51,643 bases of DNA from Clostridiales bacterium. GTDB taxonomy: Bacteria > Bacillota > Clostridia > Lachnospirales > Cellulosilyticaceae. The notes below the pieces were generated by a model. That model was not told where the DNA came from and did not search any database. It worked only from the letters and a program-made list of their open reading frames with translations. Of this stretch, positions 26,609 to 35,855 are shown piece by piece. Numbering within the stretch: position 1 is the stretch's first letter; each line of letters begins with the position of its first letter. Location: NCBI GenBank assembly GCA_019418225.1, contig DYCF01000032.1:1-51643 (forward strand). The letters are read 5' to 3'. The position numbers and the translations under genes were made by a program.

Positions 26609-27133
26609 ATGGACATTAAATGGTCTTATTATTTAATTGCCCTAATTTATGTATTAGTCATTGTACTTAGACTTATTAATATGGGAAAAGCAACTAAGTT
26701 CAAAGAAGAGCATGTATCGCATTTAAAATTCTTTACAATTAAAAAGGATTTCTTTACAACAGTGACGATTATTTGTATTGTTGTAACTGTTGCAATTAAT
26801 GGTGCCGCACTTATTGGTGGCAAAAATCTTAATATGAACAGCATTATTATTACACTTTTAGTTATTGGTTTCACATTAATTAATAGCTTTACAAGTATTT
26901 TACTTGATGAAGAAGGGAATAAAGCACTGTTCTATGGTTATACCATTGAGGAAGGTGAAATTGAATCCCTCAAAGCAAAAGAAAAGAGTAAAAAAACAAT
27001 TTATGATATTACTTTTACAAAAGAAGTAGATAGCTATAATTATGCAAAACTTATTGTATATGGTAGTAATAGAGAAAAACTTAAGGCTGCCTTTGAAGGT
27101 TTTGTAAAAAAAGAAGAAGTGCACAACTCATAA
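26609..27133 (+). CDS. Membrane protein of unknown function with cytoplasmic C-terminal domain
   Basis: A 174-residue protein with about three hydrophobic segments: YYLIALIYVLVIVLRLI near the N-terminus, FTTVTIICIVVTVAINGAAL and IIITLLVIGFTLINSF. It ends in a soluble alpha/beta domain of about 75 residues (KALFYGYTIEEGEIESL onward) similar in layout to small membrane proteins of Clostridia annotated with DUFs. ATG 26609 is chosen since AGGGAAG lies upstream; ATG 26591 has no ribosome binding site. The last codons form part of the terminator stem. No function can be assigned. Confidence 0.65.
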   Translation: MDIKWSYYLIALIYVLVIVLRLINMGKATKFKEEHVSHLKFFTIKKDFFTTVTIICIVVTVAINGAALIGGKNLNMNSIIITLLVIGFTLINSFTSILLDEEGNKALFYGYTIEEGEIESLKAKEKSKKTIYDITFTKEVDSYNYAKLIVYGSNREKLKAAFEGFVKKEEVHNS

Positions 27134-27158
27134 AAACGTTGTGTACTTCTTCTTTTTT
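27111..27158 (+). terminator. Terminator overlapping the 3' end of the membrane protein gene
   Basis: The last codons (AAAGAAGAAGTGCACAAC) pair with GTTGTGTACTTCTTCTTT after the stop, giving an 18-bp near-perfect stem and T-run. Coding and terminator sequence are shared. Confidence 0.85.
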
Positions 27159-27172
27159 ACATTGTAGGCTAG

Positions 27173-27200
27173 TTGCTACTTAACATAAGTATGATATAAT
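27173..27200 (+). promoter_or_regulatory. Promoter of the MCP-like gene
   Basis: TTGCTA (27173-27178), 16 bp, TATAAT (27195-27200). It leaves an untranslated leader of roughly 90 bases before ATG 27298. Confidence 0.6.
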
Positions 27201-27297
27201 AGAAGATGCATGTAAAAATATGTAAATTTGTAGTCAATAATATATTTAAAGGAGAGGGGCATATTATTGATTACATCGTAAGGGAGTAGGGTGAAAT

Positions 27298-28788
27298 ATG
27301 AATAACAATGAGATTATGCTAGAGAATGAGCGACAAGTTAATGAGCTGATGAAGGGGATTGGGAAAAGGATGCTCTTGATTACGCCAATAATGCTAATTT
27401 TATGGGGACTAAAGATATTTATATTGGATTTGGTACCTATGCTTGTATTAACTGGATTGGCAGTTATAGCATCATTTATGCCGATGATTGCGCCTAAGAT
27501 AGTAAGACGAGAACAACATATTAAGTGGATAATTGTTGGGGTATATATTTTAATTATTATGTGTATATATACGCTAACATTTGCAAACACCTTATTATAT
27601 TGGGCAATACCTATAGCTATAGCAACGCTGTATTATGATGTGAAGTTTATTATAGGGACAGCACTATTAATAGTGCCAGCGATTATAGTAGGTGAAATAG
27701 GGTCTAGTTTACTCGGATTAGTATTTGAAGCGGGTATTGAATGGATTCCATTGCATTTAGGAATGTATTTATCAGGAATTGCTATTTTGGGAATTATCTT
27801 AATAGGGCTTGCTAAGCGAACAGTAGAAATGTTAGAAAAATCTTATGCATTAACAGACAAAGTACAAGAGTACTTAAATCAAAATATAGAAACTTCACAA
27901 GTTGTGGGACAAGCTATAGCAGTTGTTAATGAAAATATTACAGAAACCAATCAGGTTATTCAAGAGGTAGGAGAATCGATTGAAAATATTGCTTTAAGTT
28001 CAAATGATATTATTGTAGTAGCACATGAAACTGAAAACATTGTACATGATACGGTAGATAAAATCAAAGAGGCAGAGTATCAAGCTAGAGAAATCAATGA
28101 AATTAATGCTAAGATTGTAGAAGTAACAAATGAAAGTAAGGGAAAACTGGGTAGATTCTTTGAGGCGATTGAACAGATTAAAGATAAGACAGATTATAGT
28201 AAATCCTGTATGCAACATTTAGAGGTAAAGCTTCAAAATGTTACGGAGACATTGAGTCATATTGGACAAATATCAGACCAAACAGAACTATTAGCACTTA
28301 ATGCATCAATCGAAGCAGCTAGAAGTGGGGAAGCAGGTAGAGGCTTTGCTGTTATTGCAGATGAAGTGAAAAAGCTTGCGGTAGAATCAGTTAATTATGG
28401 AAGCAGCGTAGAAGAAATTATTAAGGGTGTACGTAAGGATACGAGTGAGGTTGTAGCAGCTATTCAAGAAAACTATAATGAGGTTGTTAGAAGTGCTGTG
28501 TACATAGAAGAAACGAATAAGAGTTTTGATTATTTCTTAGAAGTGCAACAGAATATGGTAAATCAAATTAATGCTATTTCAACAGCAATGAACGGGTTTA
28601 TTAAAGATGCGTATGAAATGGAAAATGGCATTAAGCTTCTTTTATCTAAAAATGAACATAATGCAAATGAAATAGAAGAAATAGAGCGAGCTATTTTAGA
28701 ATTGACGAAGAAGTCAAGGGTTATAGATGAAGAAATTAAAGAGGTTGCAGTACAAGCAGAAAGACTTACAAGTAAAGAGATAGAATAA
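27298..28788 (+). CDS. MCP-like signalling protein with polytopic membrane sensor
   Basis: A 496-residue protein. The N-terminal third contains about six hydrophobic segments (from LLITPIMLILWGLKIFIL to SGIAILGIILIGL) with short loops and no large extracellular domain. The C-terminal part is a coiled-coil MCP signalling domain with the conserved tip ELLALNASIEAARSGEAGRG and FAVIADEVKKLA. It has no HAMP domain. Such receptors sense membrane-internal or energy-state cues rather than extracellular ligands. GGGAGTAGGGTG precedes the ATG. It is monocistronic, between its own promoter and terminator. Confidence 0.88.
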   Translation: MNNNEIMLENERQVNELMKGIGKRMLLITPIMLILWGLKIFILDLVPMLVLTGLAVIASFMPMIAPKIVRREQHIKWIIVGVYILIIMCIYTLTFANTLLYWAIPIAIATLYYDVKFIIGTALLIVPAIIVGEIGSSLLGLVFEAGIEWIPLHLGMYLSGIAILGIILIGLAKRTVEMLEKSYALTDKVQEYLNQNIETSQVVGQAIAVVNENITETNQVIQEVGESIENIALSSNDIIVVAHETENIVHDTVDKIKEAEYQAREINEINAKIVEVTNESKGKLGRFFEAIEQIKDKTDYSKSCMQHLEVKLQNVTETLSHIGQISDQTELLALNASIEAARSGEAGRGFAVIADEVKKLAVESVNYGSSVEEIIKGVRKDTSEVVAAIQENYNEVVRSAVYIEETNKSFDYFLEVQQNMVNQINAISTAMNGFIKDAYEMENGIKLLLSKNEHNANEIEEIERAILELTKKSRVIDEEIKEVAVQAERLTSKEIE

Positions 28789-28794
28789 ATAGAC

Positions 28795-28844
28795 AAATAG
28801 GAGTTTATCAAACCAAAAGGTGAGATAAGCTCCTATTTATTTTG
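28795..28844 (+). terminator. Rho-independent terminator after the MCP-like gene
   Basis: AAATAGGAG-TTTATC arms pair with GATAAGCTCCTATTT, followed by a T-rich tail. Confidence 0.75.
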
Positions 28845-29144
28845 GCGTAATAAGGGACAAATCGTATAAAAGTAACTAAATATTTGAGTTGAATTTATCT
28901 AAATTAATAAAAAGGTAAGGAGATAAAATTAATATGATATAGAAATGGACGAGATAATTGCATAAGTGACCAAAGGTCATTAAATTAAGAAGCGGTTAAT
29001 TGTTTATAATAAATAACTAAACAATAAATAATAAAAAATATAGAAAAATAAAATAATATTTTATTTTTTCAAATAAAGTGATAGAATGAGGAGGTAAACC
29101 TAAAGCACTAGGTTTATAATGCTATGAATAAGAGAGGGAATGTT
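28845..29144 (+). promoter_or_regulatory. Leader region of the V-ATPase operon with a short perfect hairpin
   Basis: A 300-bp A/T-rich region without a gene. It has a small hairpin TGACC-AAA-GGTCA near 28968, a long A/T tract, and at 29095-29116 a perfect 8-bp stem TAAACCTA / TAGGTTTA just after an AGGAGG (29089-29094) that has no start codon at normal distance. No consensus promoter was identified with confidence. Confidence 0.45.
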
Positions 29145-29462
29145 ATGGAAGATATTATTAAGCAAATAGTCCAAATCGATTCTGTAGCGCTCAATACGAA
29201 GAAGCTAAATGAAGAAAGCTTAAAACTTAAGAGAGAGCAGTATGAGAAGGAGATTAGTGACTATAGGGACGAAGTAATAACGCGTGCTTATAAAAGAGCG
29301 GATGAAGTATACGAACAGATTGTAAGTACAGGAACGCAGCAACATGATCTTGAAGAACAAAAATGTAAGAAGATAGCATTAGTAGTGGAAAATCGCTATT
29401 TGCAGATTGAAGAAACATTATTACAAAATACCTTTAATGAACTTTTCGGAGTGGAGGGATAG
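29145..29462 (+). CDS. V-type ATPase subunit H/G-like (peripheral stalk)
   Basis: A 105-residue protein that is almost entirely charged helix (LNEESLKLKREQYEKEISDY), fitting the small coiled-coil peripheral stalk subunit that pairs with subunit E in bacterial V/A-type ATPases. ATG 29145 has AGGGA 6 bases upstream; ATG 29124 has none. It is the first gene of a nine-gene V-ATPase operon and ends one base before subunit C. The family assignment rests on position, size and helical character more than on motifs. Confidence 0.7.
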   Translation: MEDIIKQIVQIDSVALNTKKLNEESLKLKREQYEKEISDYRDEVITRAYKRADEVYEQIVSTGTQQHDLEEQKCKKIALVVENRYLQIEETLLQNTFNELFGVEG

Positions 29463-29463
29463 T

Positions 29464-30501
29464 ATGAATCCTTTTGCATCCTATAATGCAATTAATACAA
29501 AGTTAAGTGCAAAACGTAGAACTTTTCTTTCTGAAAAAGAATGGGGAAAAGCAGCTGAATTAAAAACTGTTCCTCAAATGATTGAATTTCTGAAGAAACG
29601 AGAAGGTTATATAGATATTTTTACAAAGTATAAGATGGAAGAATTACGCCGTGGTGATTTAGAAGTCTTGCTAGAACGCTATATGGTAAGTCAGATAGAG
29701 TCTATATTACATTATTATGCAGGAAGCTATAAAGAATTTTTCAAGGTATTTCTCATGGAATATGAAATTAATGACTTACAGATTATATTACGTACCATTG
29801 CTAGAAATGAAGATAAAAGTGGGCTGGAAAAGTCTTTTGTACACTCTGAGAAATATGAAAAGTGTAATTATCAAAAGCTTCTAAGTAGTAAAAATGTAGC
29901 TCAGTTTATTGATGCTTTAAATGGAACCATTTATTATGAGGCACTTAAGACAATGGTTCAAGAAGATGTGAATAAACGAGAATTTCATATGGAGATGAAA
30001 CTTTACATTTTATTCTATAAAGGTTTAATGGAAGGTATTAATAAGTTAGAGGCAAAAGATCAAGAAGTAGGCAAAAAGATAATAGGTACCAAGGCAGATT
30101 TGATAAATATTCAGTGGATTTATCGTGCCACTAAATATTATGCAATTAGTCCAGAGGAAATACTAATTTACAGTTTACCTTTTGGTAACAAGCTAACGTA
30201 TCAAAAGCTAAAGACCTTATGTTATGCTAAAAGTTTAGAAGAATTTAAGCAGATGGCAGAGAAGTTTATCGGCTATCAATTGTTTACTGATTCAGAGGAT
30301 GAATTTTTAGACCGTAACATTGATAAATGTATTTATGAATTTGTGCTTCGATTCCTTAGAGGAGATGAAAGCATAGCACAAACCTTGGCATATATTTATA
30401 CCTTGGAAATAGAGGTTAAAGATTTAACCTCATTAACGGAAGGTATCAGATATACTTTGCCAGAAATTGAGCTAAGTAAATATTTAGTTCATAACCTATA
30501 A
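29464..30501 (+). CDS. ntpC: V-type ATPase subunit C (central stalk socket)
   Basis: A 345-residue subunit that links the central stalk to the membrane rotor ring (equivalent of subunit d/AhaC). Family features include the N-terminal YNAINTKLSAKR and the internal duplication with LQIILRTIARNE. ATG 29464 has GGAGGGAT upstream; the longer frame to 29407 lies in the previous gene. Next gene: subunit I, 19 bp on. Confidence 0.9.
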   Translation: MNPFASYNAINTKLSAKRRTFLSEKEWGKAAELKTVPQMIEFLKKREGYIDIFTKYKMEELRRGDLEVLLERYMVSQIESILHYYAGSYKEFFKVFLMEYEINDLQIILRTIARNEDKSGLEKSFVHSEKYEKCNYQKLLSSKNVAQFIDALNGTIYYEALKTMVQEDVNKREFHMEMKLYILFYKGLMEGINKLEAKDQEVGKKIIGTKADLINIQWIYRATKYYAISPEEILIYSLPFGNKLTYQKLKTLCYAKSLEEFKQMAEKFIGYQLFTDSEDEFLDRNIDKCIYEFVLRFLRGDESIAQTLAYIYTLEIEVKDLTSLTEGIRYTLPEIELSKYLVHNL

Positions 30502-30520
30502 TGAGCGGAGGAAGCTACAC

Positions 30521-32500
30521 ATGGCTATTGAGAAGATGAAACTCTTAAATCTAGTGGGCGCACTAGATGAAGAAAATGCAATACTACAAGAGCTAGTTCT
30601 TTGCGAAAATGTTCATTTAAACCTAGAACATAGCGACGCGTACGACAATAGTTATATTATGCATGAGTATGAAGCCATGATGCCTAGCGGCACGGCCACA
30701 AGAAAGGAAGAGAATTACTCTGAAATACAAAGTAAGCTTGGTGAAGTAATGAATCAAGTAGATAAGATGAGTAGTGATTTAAGGCTTAAAATAAAAGTCG
30801 CTAAAGATGGCATTAAAGCTTACACAAGGCAGCAAGCTATTAAAGATTTTGAAGAACTTCAGGGAAAAATAGGTTCAGACCTTGAAGCTATAGGGCAAAA
30901 GAAGTCAAAAGTAAGCGAATTAAAATTACTAGATCAGAGACTAGGTTATATTACTAAAGATATTGATTTTAGCACACTTGATAAATTAAATTATTTCGAG
31001 TATGAAATAGGTATGTTATCTCGAGATAATAGGGTACATATAAGAAAAAATTATGAGAACATTAGTGCACTTATTTTTGAAGTTGGTGAGATTGAGGATA
31101 GTAGAGAAGATATCTATATTGTTTTCTATCTCAGTGAGTTTAAGGATGAGACACAAAAAATATTAAAATCTTTAAATTGGAGTAAATTAGATATTCAAGT
31201 CAATCTTGTTGGAAATGTTGAAAGTACGAGGAAAGATCTTGCTTCCAAAATTAGTGTATTAGAAAAACAGATTGAACGGTTAGAAAAGGATGTATTTGAA
31301 AATAAAGAAGAAACCAATCTTCTTTTAGATAGAATTTACTCTAGATTACAGTTGGAATTAAAAATTTATGCTTTAAAAGAGCAAATCTTTAGAGGAAATA
31401 ATGTCTTTGTACTGAGTGCTTGGATTAAGGCAAGAGATTATGATGTTTTAGAGGAACACATTGCAAGTGTTACAGACAAATATGTCATGCTTTCAAAAGA
31501 TCCGAAGGAATTAGGTGACTCAGTAATGCCACCTACAGAACTTAAGAATAATTGGTTCTTTAAACCTTTTGAAATGATTGTTAAACTTTACGGACTTCCA
31601 ACCTACAATGAAATTGACCCAACACCATTTTTAGCAATTACATTTTGTTTAATGTTTGGCATTATGTTTGGAGATGTTGGGCAAGGCGCAGTATATTTTT
31701 TAGCAGGTGTTTTTCTTGCTAAGAAGATGCCTACACCAGCCGGTATTTTAAAACGACTAGGTGCAACTTCCGTTATTTTTGGCTTTGTATATGGTAGTAT
31801 ATTTGGACTTGAAGAGATTCCTGTGATTAAAGACATTGCCCTTGTTCATGGTGGCCCACTTAATACGACCAATATTATGCCTATTTTAGTTGCAGGTGTA
31901 GCATTTGGTGTTGCAGTACTTACTGTTTCATTTGTCATTGGTATTATTAACTGTCTTAGAAGAAGAGATATAGAGGGCGCATTGTTTGGCAAAAATGGTG
32001 TAGCAGGCTATTTATTCTTTATGGGATTTATTTGTACAGCATTATGTATTGTAAAAGCTATTCCAGTATCAGTGGTTGTACCTGTTGTAGTGATGGTTTT
32101 AATGATGGCTATTATGGTACTTAAAGAGCCATTAGCACATCTCGTAGAAGGTGAAAAAGAACTTATAAAAGGTGAGACGAGTGCTTACTTTGTAGAAAGC
32201 GGATTTGAAGGTTTTGAGACATTACTTTCTACACTCAGTAACTCTATTTCATTTATTCGTGTGGGGGCATTTGCATTAAACCATGCGGGATTATTCTTAG
32301 CCTTTTCCGTTATGGCAAGTTTAGTACCTTATATATGGCTTAAGATTTTGATTATTATATTAGGAAACATACTTATCTTAACACTTGAAGGTTTGGTTGT
32401 ATTTATTCAAGGGTTAAGACTTCAGTACTATGAAATGTTCAGCAAATATTTTGGTGGTGATGGTATTCCTTATACACCACTTAAAATAGAAGAAAGATAA
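30521..32500 (+). CDS. ntpI: V-type ATPase subunit I (stator a-subunit)
   Basis: A 659-residue stator. The cytoplasmic N-terminal half is rich in coiled coils, and the C-terminal half has about seven to eight membrane helices starting near residue 365 (PFLAITFCLMFGIMFGDVGQ). It carries the ion-path half channels: SFIRVGAFALNHAGLFLAF contains the essential Arg. GGAGGAAG lies upstream of ATG. It ends 4 bp before a bipartite hairpin repeat that separates it from the c-ring gene. Confidence 0.95.
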   Translation: MAIEKMKLLNLVGALDEENAILQELVLCENVHLNLEHSDAYDNSYIMHEYEAMMPSGTATRKEENYSEIQSKLGEVMNQVDKMSSDLRLKIKVAKDGIKAYTRQQAIKDFEELQGKIGSDLEAIGQKKSKVSELKLLDQRLGYITKDIDFSTLDKLNYFEYEIGMLSRDNRVHIRKNYENISALIFEVGEIEDSREDIYIVFYLSEFKDETQKILKSLNWSKLDIQVNLVGNVESTRKDLASKISVLEKQIERLEKDVFENKEETNLLLDRIYSRLQLELKIYALKEQIFRGNNVFVLSAWIKARDYDVLEEHIASVTDKYVMLSKDPKELGDSVMPPTELKNNWFFKPFEMIVKLYGLPTYNEIDPTPFLAITFCLMFGIMFGDVGQGAVYFLAGVFLAKKMPTPAGILKRLGATSVIFGFVYGSIFGLEEIPVIKDIALVHGGPLNTTNIMPILVAGVAFGVAVLTVSFVIGIINCLRRRDIEGALFGKNGVAGYLFFMGFICTALCIVKAIPVSVVVPVVVMVLMMAIMVLKEPLAHLVEGEKELIKGETSAYFVESGFEGFETLLSTLSNSISFIRVGAFALNHAGLFLAFSVMASLVPYIWLKILIIILGNILILTLEGLVVFIQGLRLQYYEMFSKYFGGDGIPYTPLKIEER

Positions 32501-32504
32501 TATA

Positions 32505-32611
32505 GAGAAACCAACTAAAACCTTGAAATATACATGCAGGTCAATAGGTTTCTCTCAATGATTTCACATGACTAAAAATCATGAATAACTAAATTTTATG
32601 AATGTGAAATC
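32505..32611 (+). repeat. Bipartite hairpin repeat inside the V-ATPase operon
   Basis: A full copy. Unit A is GAGAAACC...GGTTTCTC (32505-32554, perfect 8-bp outer arms). Unit B is GATTTCACAT...ATGTGAAATC (32560-32611, perfect 10-bp arms). The outer borders read TATAGA and TCTATA, inverted relative to each other. It fills the 156-bp gap between ntpI and ntpK, the only long gap in the operon. Confidence 0.92.
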
Positions 32612-32656
32612 TATAATAAATTCAATAATTTTAAGAATTAGAGAGGATGAAATACA

Positions 32657-33088
32657 ATGATGCAATTAACAATTTTTTTAGCAGCAGTTATAGCAGTAGG
32701 AACAATTCTTTATGGTGTTAAGATGATGAAATCTCAAAAAGCAGGAAACTTAAGAAATACAATGCTTACTTCAATTGGTTTATTTAGTGCAATGATTATT
32801 ATGTTTACGATAGCTGGTACAGGAGACCTTATGGCAGCAGAAGCCGCAGCAGATGCAGCTGGCACAGCGCTTTCTTTTGGTGATGGTTTAAAATATGTAG
32901 CAGCAGCACTTAGTACTGGGCTTGCAACAATGGGTACAGGGCGTGCAGTTGGATCAGTAGGTGCGTCAGCTATTGGTGCAGTTTCAGAAGATTCAACAAT
33001 CTTAGGTAAAACACTTATTTTCGTAGGTATGGCAGAAGGTATTGCTATTTACGGTATGATTATTTCTATTCTTATTCTTTTCATCTAA
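32657..33088 (+). CDS. ntpK: V-type ATPase subunit K (rotor ring proteolipid)
   Basis: A 143-residue proteolipid with four membrane helices in two hairpins. The ion-binding carboxylate is in the last helix (FVGMAEGIAIYGMI). The first hairpin has no corresponding Glu, so one site per duplicated subunit is expected, as in other V-type rings. Ala/Gly-rich TGLATMGTGRAVGSVGASAI is typical. Whether it carries sodium ions or protons cannot be decided from this alone. AGAGAGGATG lies upstream. Confidence 0.93.
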   Translation: MMQLTIFLAAVIAVGTILYGVKMMKSQKAGNLRNTMLTSIGLFSAMIIMFTIAGTGDLMAAEAAADAAGTALSFGDGLKYVAAALSTGLATMGTGRAVGSVGASAIGAVSEDSTILGKTLIFVGMAEGIAIYGMIISILILFI

Positions 33089-33114
33089 TAAAGAATAAGG
33101 AGTGGAGGGTAGCT

Positions 33115-33423
33115 ATGAAATCATTTTTATTAAGTGATAATCATGATACCTGGGTAGGTATGAGGCTTGCTGGTGTAGATGGCGTTGTACTTCATGAAAG
33201 AGAAGAAGTATTAAAGGCGCTTAAGGCAGCTACGCTGGACCCGGAGATCGGTATTATCTTATTAACAGAAAAGGTCGTGGACATGGTGCAAGATGAGGTC
33301 ATGGACTACAAATTAAAAAATAAGAAGCCATTAATTATAGAAATTCCGGATAGACATGGTACAACAAGAGGGACTGATATAATTACTAATTATATCAGGG
33401 AGTCTGTGGGCATCCGAATATAG
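33115..33423 (+). CDS. ntpF: V-type ATPase subunit F (central stalk)
   Basis: A 102-residue Rossmann-like central stalk subunit (DNHDTWVGMRLAGVDGVVL; IGIILLTEKV; PLIIEIPDRHG). In the family it binds the rotor axle with subunit D. GGAGGGTAG is the ribosome binding site. It sits between K and E in the operon. Note that naming of F/G differs between species. Confidence 0.9.
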   Translation: MKSFLLSDNHDTWVGMRLAGVDGVVLHEREEVLKALKAATLDPEIGIILLTEKVVDMVQDEVMDYKLKNKKPLIIEIPDRHGTTRGTDIITNYIRESVGIRI

Positions 33424-33435
33424 AGGTGAAAAAAG

Positions 33436-34077
33436 ATGGTTACAATTGAACAGAAATTAACCTTATTTTCAAAGCTTTTAAACCAAGAATTAAAAGAAGA
33501 AGTTGATAAAAAAAGTTTAGAACTTGAAAAAGAATATGAAGGAAAAATTGCTGAGAGTAAATATAAGATTGATAAAAAAGCCGCAGATATCATAGATGAT
33601 GCAAGAAAACGTGCGGAGACAAAGAAAATAGAACTTATTAGTAAGGGCAAAATGAGTAGTAAAAAAGAAACAATGTTAACAAAAGAAAAAGTAGTTGTAC
33701 GTTTTATGGAAGCCCTTATTGAGCGTACAAGAAAGTTTACGGATAAACCAACGTATGAAAATTACTTGGTAAAAACAATTAAAGAATTAGATGAACTTAA
33801 AACGTATAAAAATCCTTTAATTGTTTATATGACAGCAAAGGATTTAGAAAGATATCAGAGTCTCGTAAAAAGTAGTTTAGTAGAACTGGGATTAAAGCCA
33901 GAGCAAGTTCAATTAGAGGCAGCAGCTAATGACATGATAGGCGGATTAATTATTACAGATCCTATTTTAAATATGAAAGTTGATTTGAGTATGCGTAGTA
34001 TTATTGAAGAATCTAAAGAACGCATAGTAGAACTTGTAACATTAGCTTTAGGAGAGGCTGGTGAAGGCATTGAATAA
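33436..34077 (+). CDS. ntpE: V-type ATPase subunit E (peripheral stalk)
   Basis: A 213-residue peripheral stalk protein. A long charged N-terminal helix (EVDKKSLELEKEYEGKIAES) pairs with the small H/G subunit, and a globular C-terminal domain (GGLIITDPILNMKVDLSM) binds the catalytic head. It overlaps subunit A by 17 bp, indicating translational coupling. Confidence 0.92.
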   Translation: MVTIEQKLTLFSKLLNQELKEEVDKKSLELEKEYEGKIAESKYKIDKKAADIIDDARKRAETKKIELISKGKMSSKKETMLTKEKVVVRFMEALIERTRKFTDKPTYENYLVKTIKELDELKTYKNPLIVYMTAKDLERYQSLVKSSLVELGLKPEQVQLEAAANDMIGGLIITDPILNMKVDLSMRSIIEESKERIVELVTLALGEAGEGIE

Positions 34078-35836
34078 TTACGGCATAGTAGAACTTATAA
34101 ATGGACCCGTTGTAAAAGGAACTGGCATGTCTGACTTTAAAGTTAATGAAATGGTTACAGTAGGTGAAAGACAACTTATTGGTGAGGTTGTTTCATTAGA
34201 TGGCGATGTTGCAACTGTTCAGGTATATGAAGAAACAGAAGGCTTAAAAGCTGGCGAACATATTATTTCTACAGGTGCGCCCCTTTCGTTAACATTGGGG
34301 CCTGGTATGCTGAGTAATATGTTTGATGGAATTCAAAGACCACTGAAAAAGATTCAAACACTTTCAGCAGATTTTATTCCTGAAGGTATTGGTCTTCTAT
34401 CTCTAGATGAAGATAAAGAGTGGGATGTAGTACTTACAGTTAAAAAGGGAGACTTCTTACCAGGAGGTTTCCCTTATGCCGAAGTACAAGAGACACAAAG
34501 TATATTGCACAAGATTATGGTACCTCCAAATCTTAAAGGAACGATTGTAGAGGTTAAACCAAATGGCAAATATCGCATTAATGATACAGTCGCAGTTATA
34601 GAAACACCGGAGGGTAAAAAAGTAGATTTAACACTTGTTCAAAAATGGCCAGTACGAAAACCACGCCCTATTGCAGAACGTATTCCTATTTATAAACCGC
34701 TTATCACAGGGCAACGTGTCATTGATACATTTTTCCCTATAGCGAAAGGTGGTACAGTAGGTCTTCCAGGAGGATTCGGTACAGGTAAAACAGTTACACA
34801 ACATCAACTTGCTAAATGGTCTGATGCAGATATCATTGTTTACATTGGATGCGGCGAACGTGGGAACGAGATGACCAACGTACTAGAAGAATTCCCTGCA
34901 CTTATTGACCCTAGAACAAATAGACCACTGATGGAACGAACAATTTTAATTGCCAATACTTCTAATATGCCCGTTGCAGCCCGTGAAGCAAGTATTTATA
35001 CAGGAATCACAATGGCTGAATACTTTAGAGATATGGGATATGATGTAGCCATCATGGCAGATTCGACATCTAGATGGGCAGAAGCCCTTCGTGAAATTTC
35101 AGGACGCTTGGAGGAAATGCCAGCAGAAGAAGGCTATCCAGCTTATCTGCCATCACGACTTGCACAGTTTTATGAAAGAGCTGGTTGTGTGCATACATTA
35201 GGCGGAGATGAAGCTTCGGTTACGATTATCGGTGCTGTTTCTCCAGCAGGTGGAGATTTCTCAGAGCCTGTTACAGAAAATACGAAACGTTTCGTAAGTG
35301 CATTTCTTGCCCTAGATAAAAAATTAGCTTATGCAAGACACTATCCATCTATTAACTATTTGACAAGTTATAGTAGTTATGTCGGTCTCTTAAGTGAGTG
35401 GTATAAGGAAAATGTAGCACCAGATATGATTGAACTTCGTGGTAAGATGGTAAGACTTTTACAAGAAGAAGAAAAACTTAATGAGATTGTACAATTAGTA
35501 GGTGAAGATGTTTTGCCAAATGATCAGTGTCTTGTACTTGAGATTGCAAGAACCATTAAAAAGGGATTCTTACAACAAAATGCACTTCACCAAAATGATA
35601 CCTATGTTTCATTAGAAAAACAATATAAGATGCTCCATGTCATTGATGATTTATATGAAAATGCACTTAAGTGCGTTAAGATGGGCATTCCTATTTCAAG
35701 TATTCGTAAAGAGCCAGTTTTTGAAGAGGTTATTAAAATGAAATATGATGTGCCAAATGATAATATTAGCATGTTAGATGACCTGCGCACTAAGATTGTC
35801 AATGACTATAAAGCATTAATGGAAAAATATCAATAA
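34061..35836 (+). CDS. ntpA: V-type ATPase catalytic subunit A
   Basis: A 591-residue ATP-hydrolysing/synthesising subunit. The Walker A motif GGFGTGKT is at residues 237-244, followed by ADIIVYIGCGERGNEM, with Walker B in the VAIMADSTSRWAEA region. The 90-residue non-homologous insert that separates A subunits from F-type beta is present (LSLDEDKEWDV...). GTG 34061 lies 6 bases after GGAG and is preferred over TTG 34070. It is translationally coupled to ntpE. Confidence 0.96.
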   Translation: MKALNNYGIVELINGPVVKGTGMSDFKVNEMVTVGERQLIGEVVSLDGDVATVQVYEETEGLKAGEHIISTGAPLSLTLGPGMLSNMFDGIQRPLKKIQTLSADFIPEGIGLLSLDEDKEWDVVLTVKKGDFLPGGFPYAEVQETQSILHKIMVPPNLKGTIVEVKPNGKYRINDTVAVIETPEGKKVDLTLVQKWPVRKPRPIAERIPIYKPLITGQRVIDTFFPIAKGGTVGLPGGFGTGKTVTQHQLAKWSDADIIVYIGCGERGNEMTNVLEEFPALIDPRTNRPLMERTILIANTSNMPVAAREASIYTGITMAEYFRDMGYDVAIMADSTSRWAEALREISGRLEEMPAEEGYPAYLPSRLAQFYERAGCVHTLGGDEASVTIIGAVSPAGGDFSEPVTENTKRFVSAFLALDKKLAYARHYPSINYLTSYSSYVGLLSEWYKENVAPDMIELRGKMVRLLQEEEKLNEIVQLVGEDVLPNDQCLVLEIARTIKKGFLQQNALHQNDTYVSLEKQYKMLHVIDDLYENALKCVKMGIPISSIRKEPVFEEVIKMKYDVPNDNISMLDDLRTKIVNDYKALMEKYQ

Positions 35837-35855
35837 AGGAAAGGAATAGAGCGAA

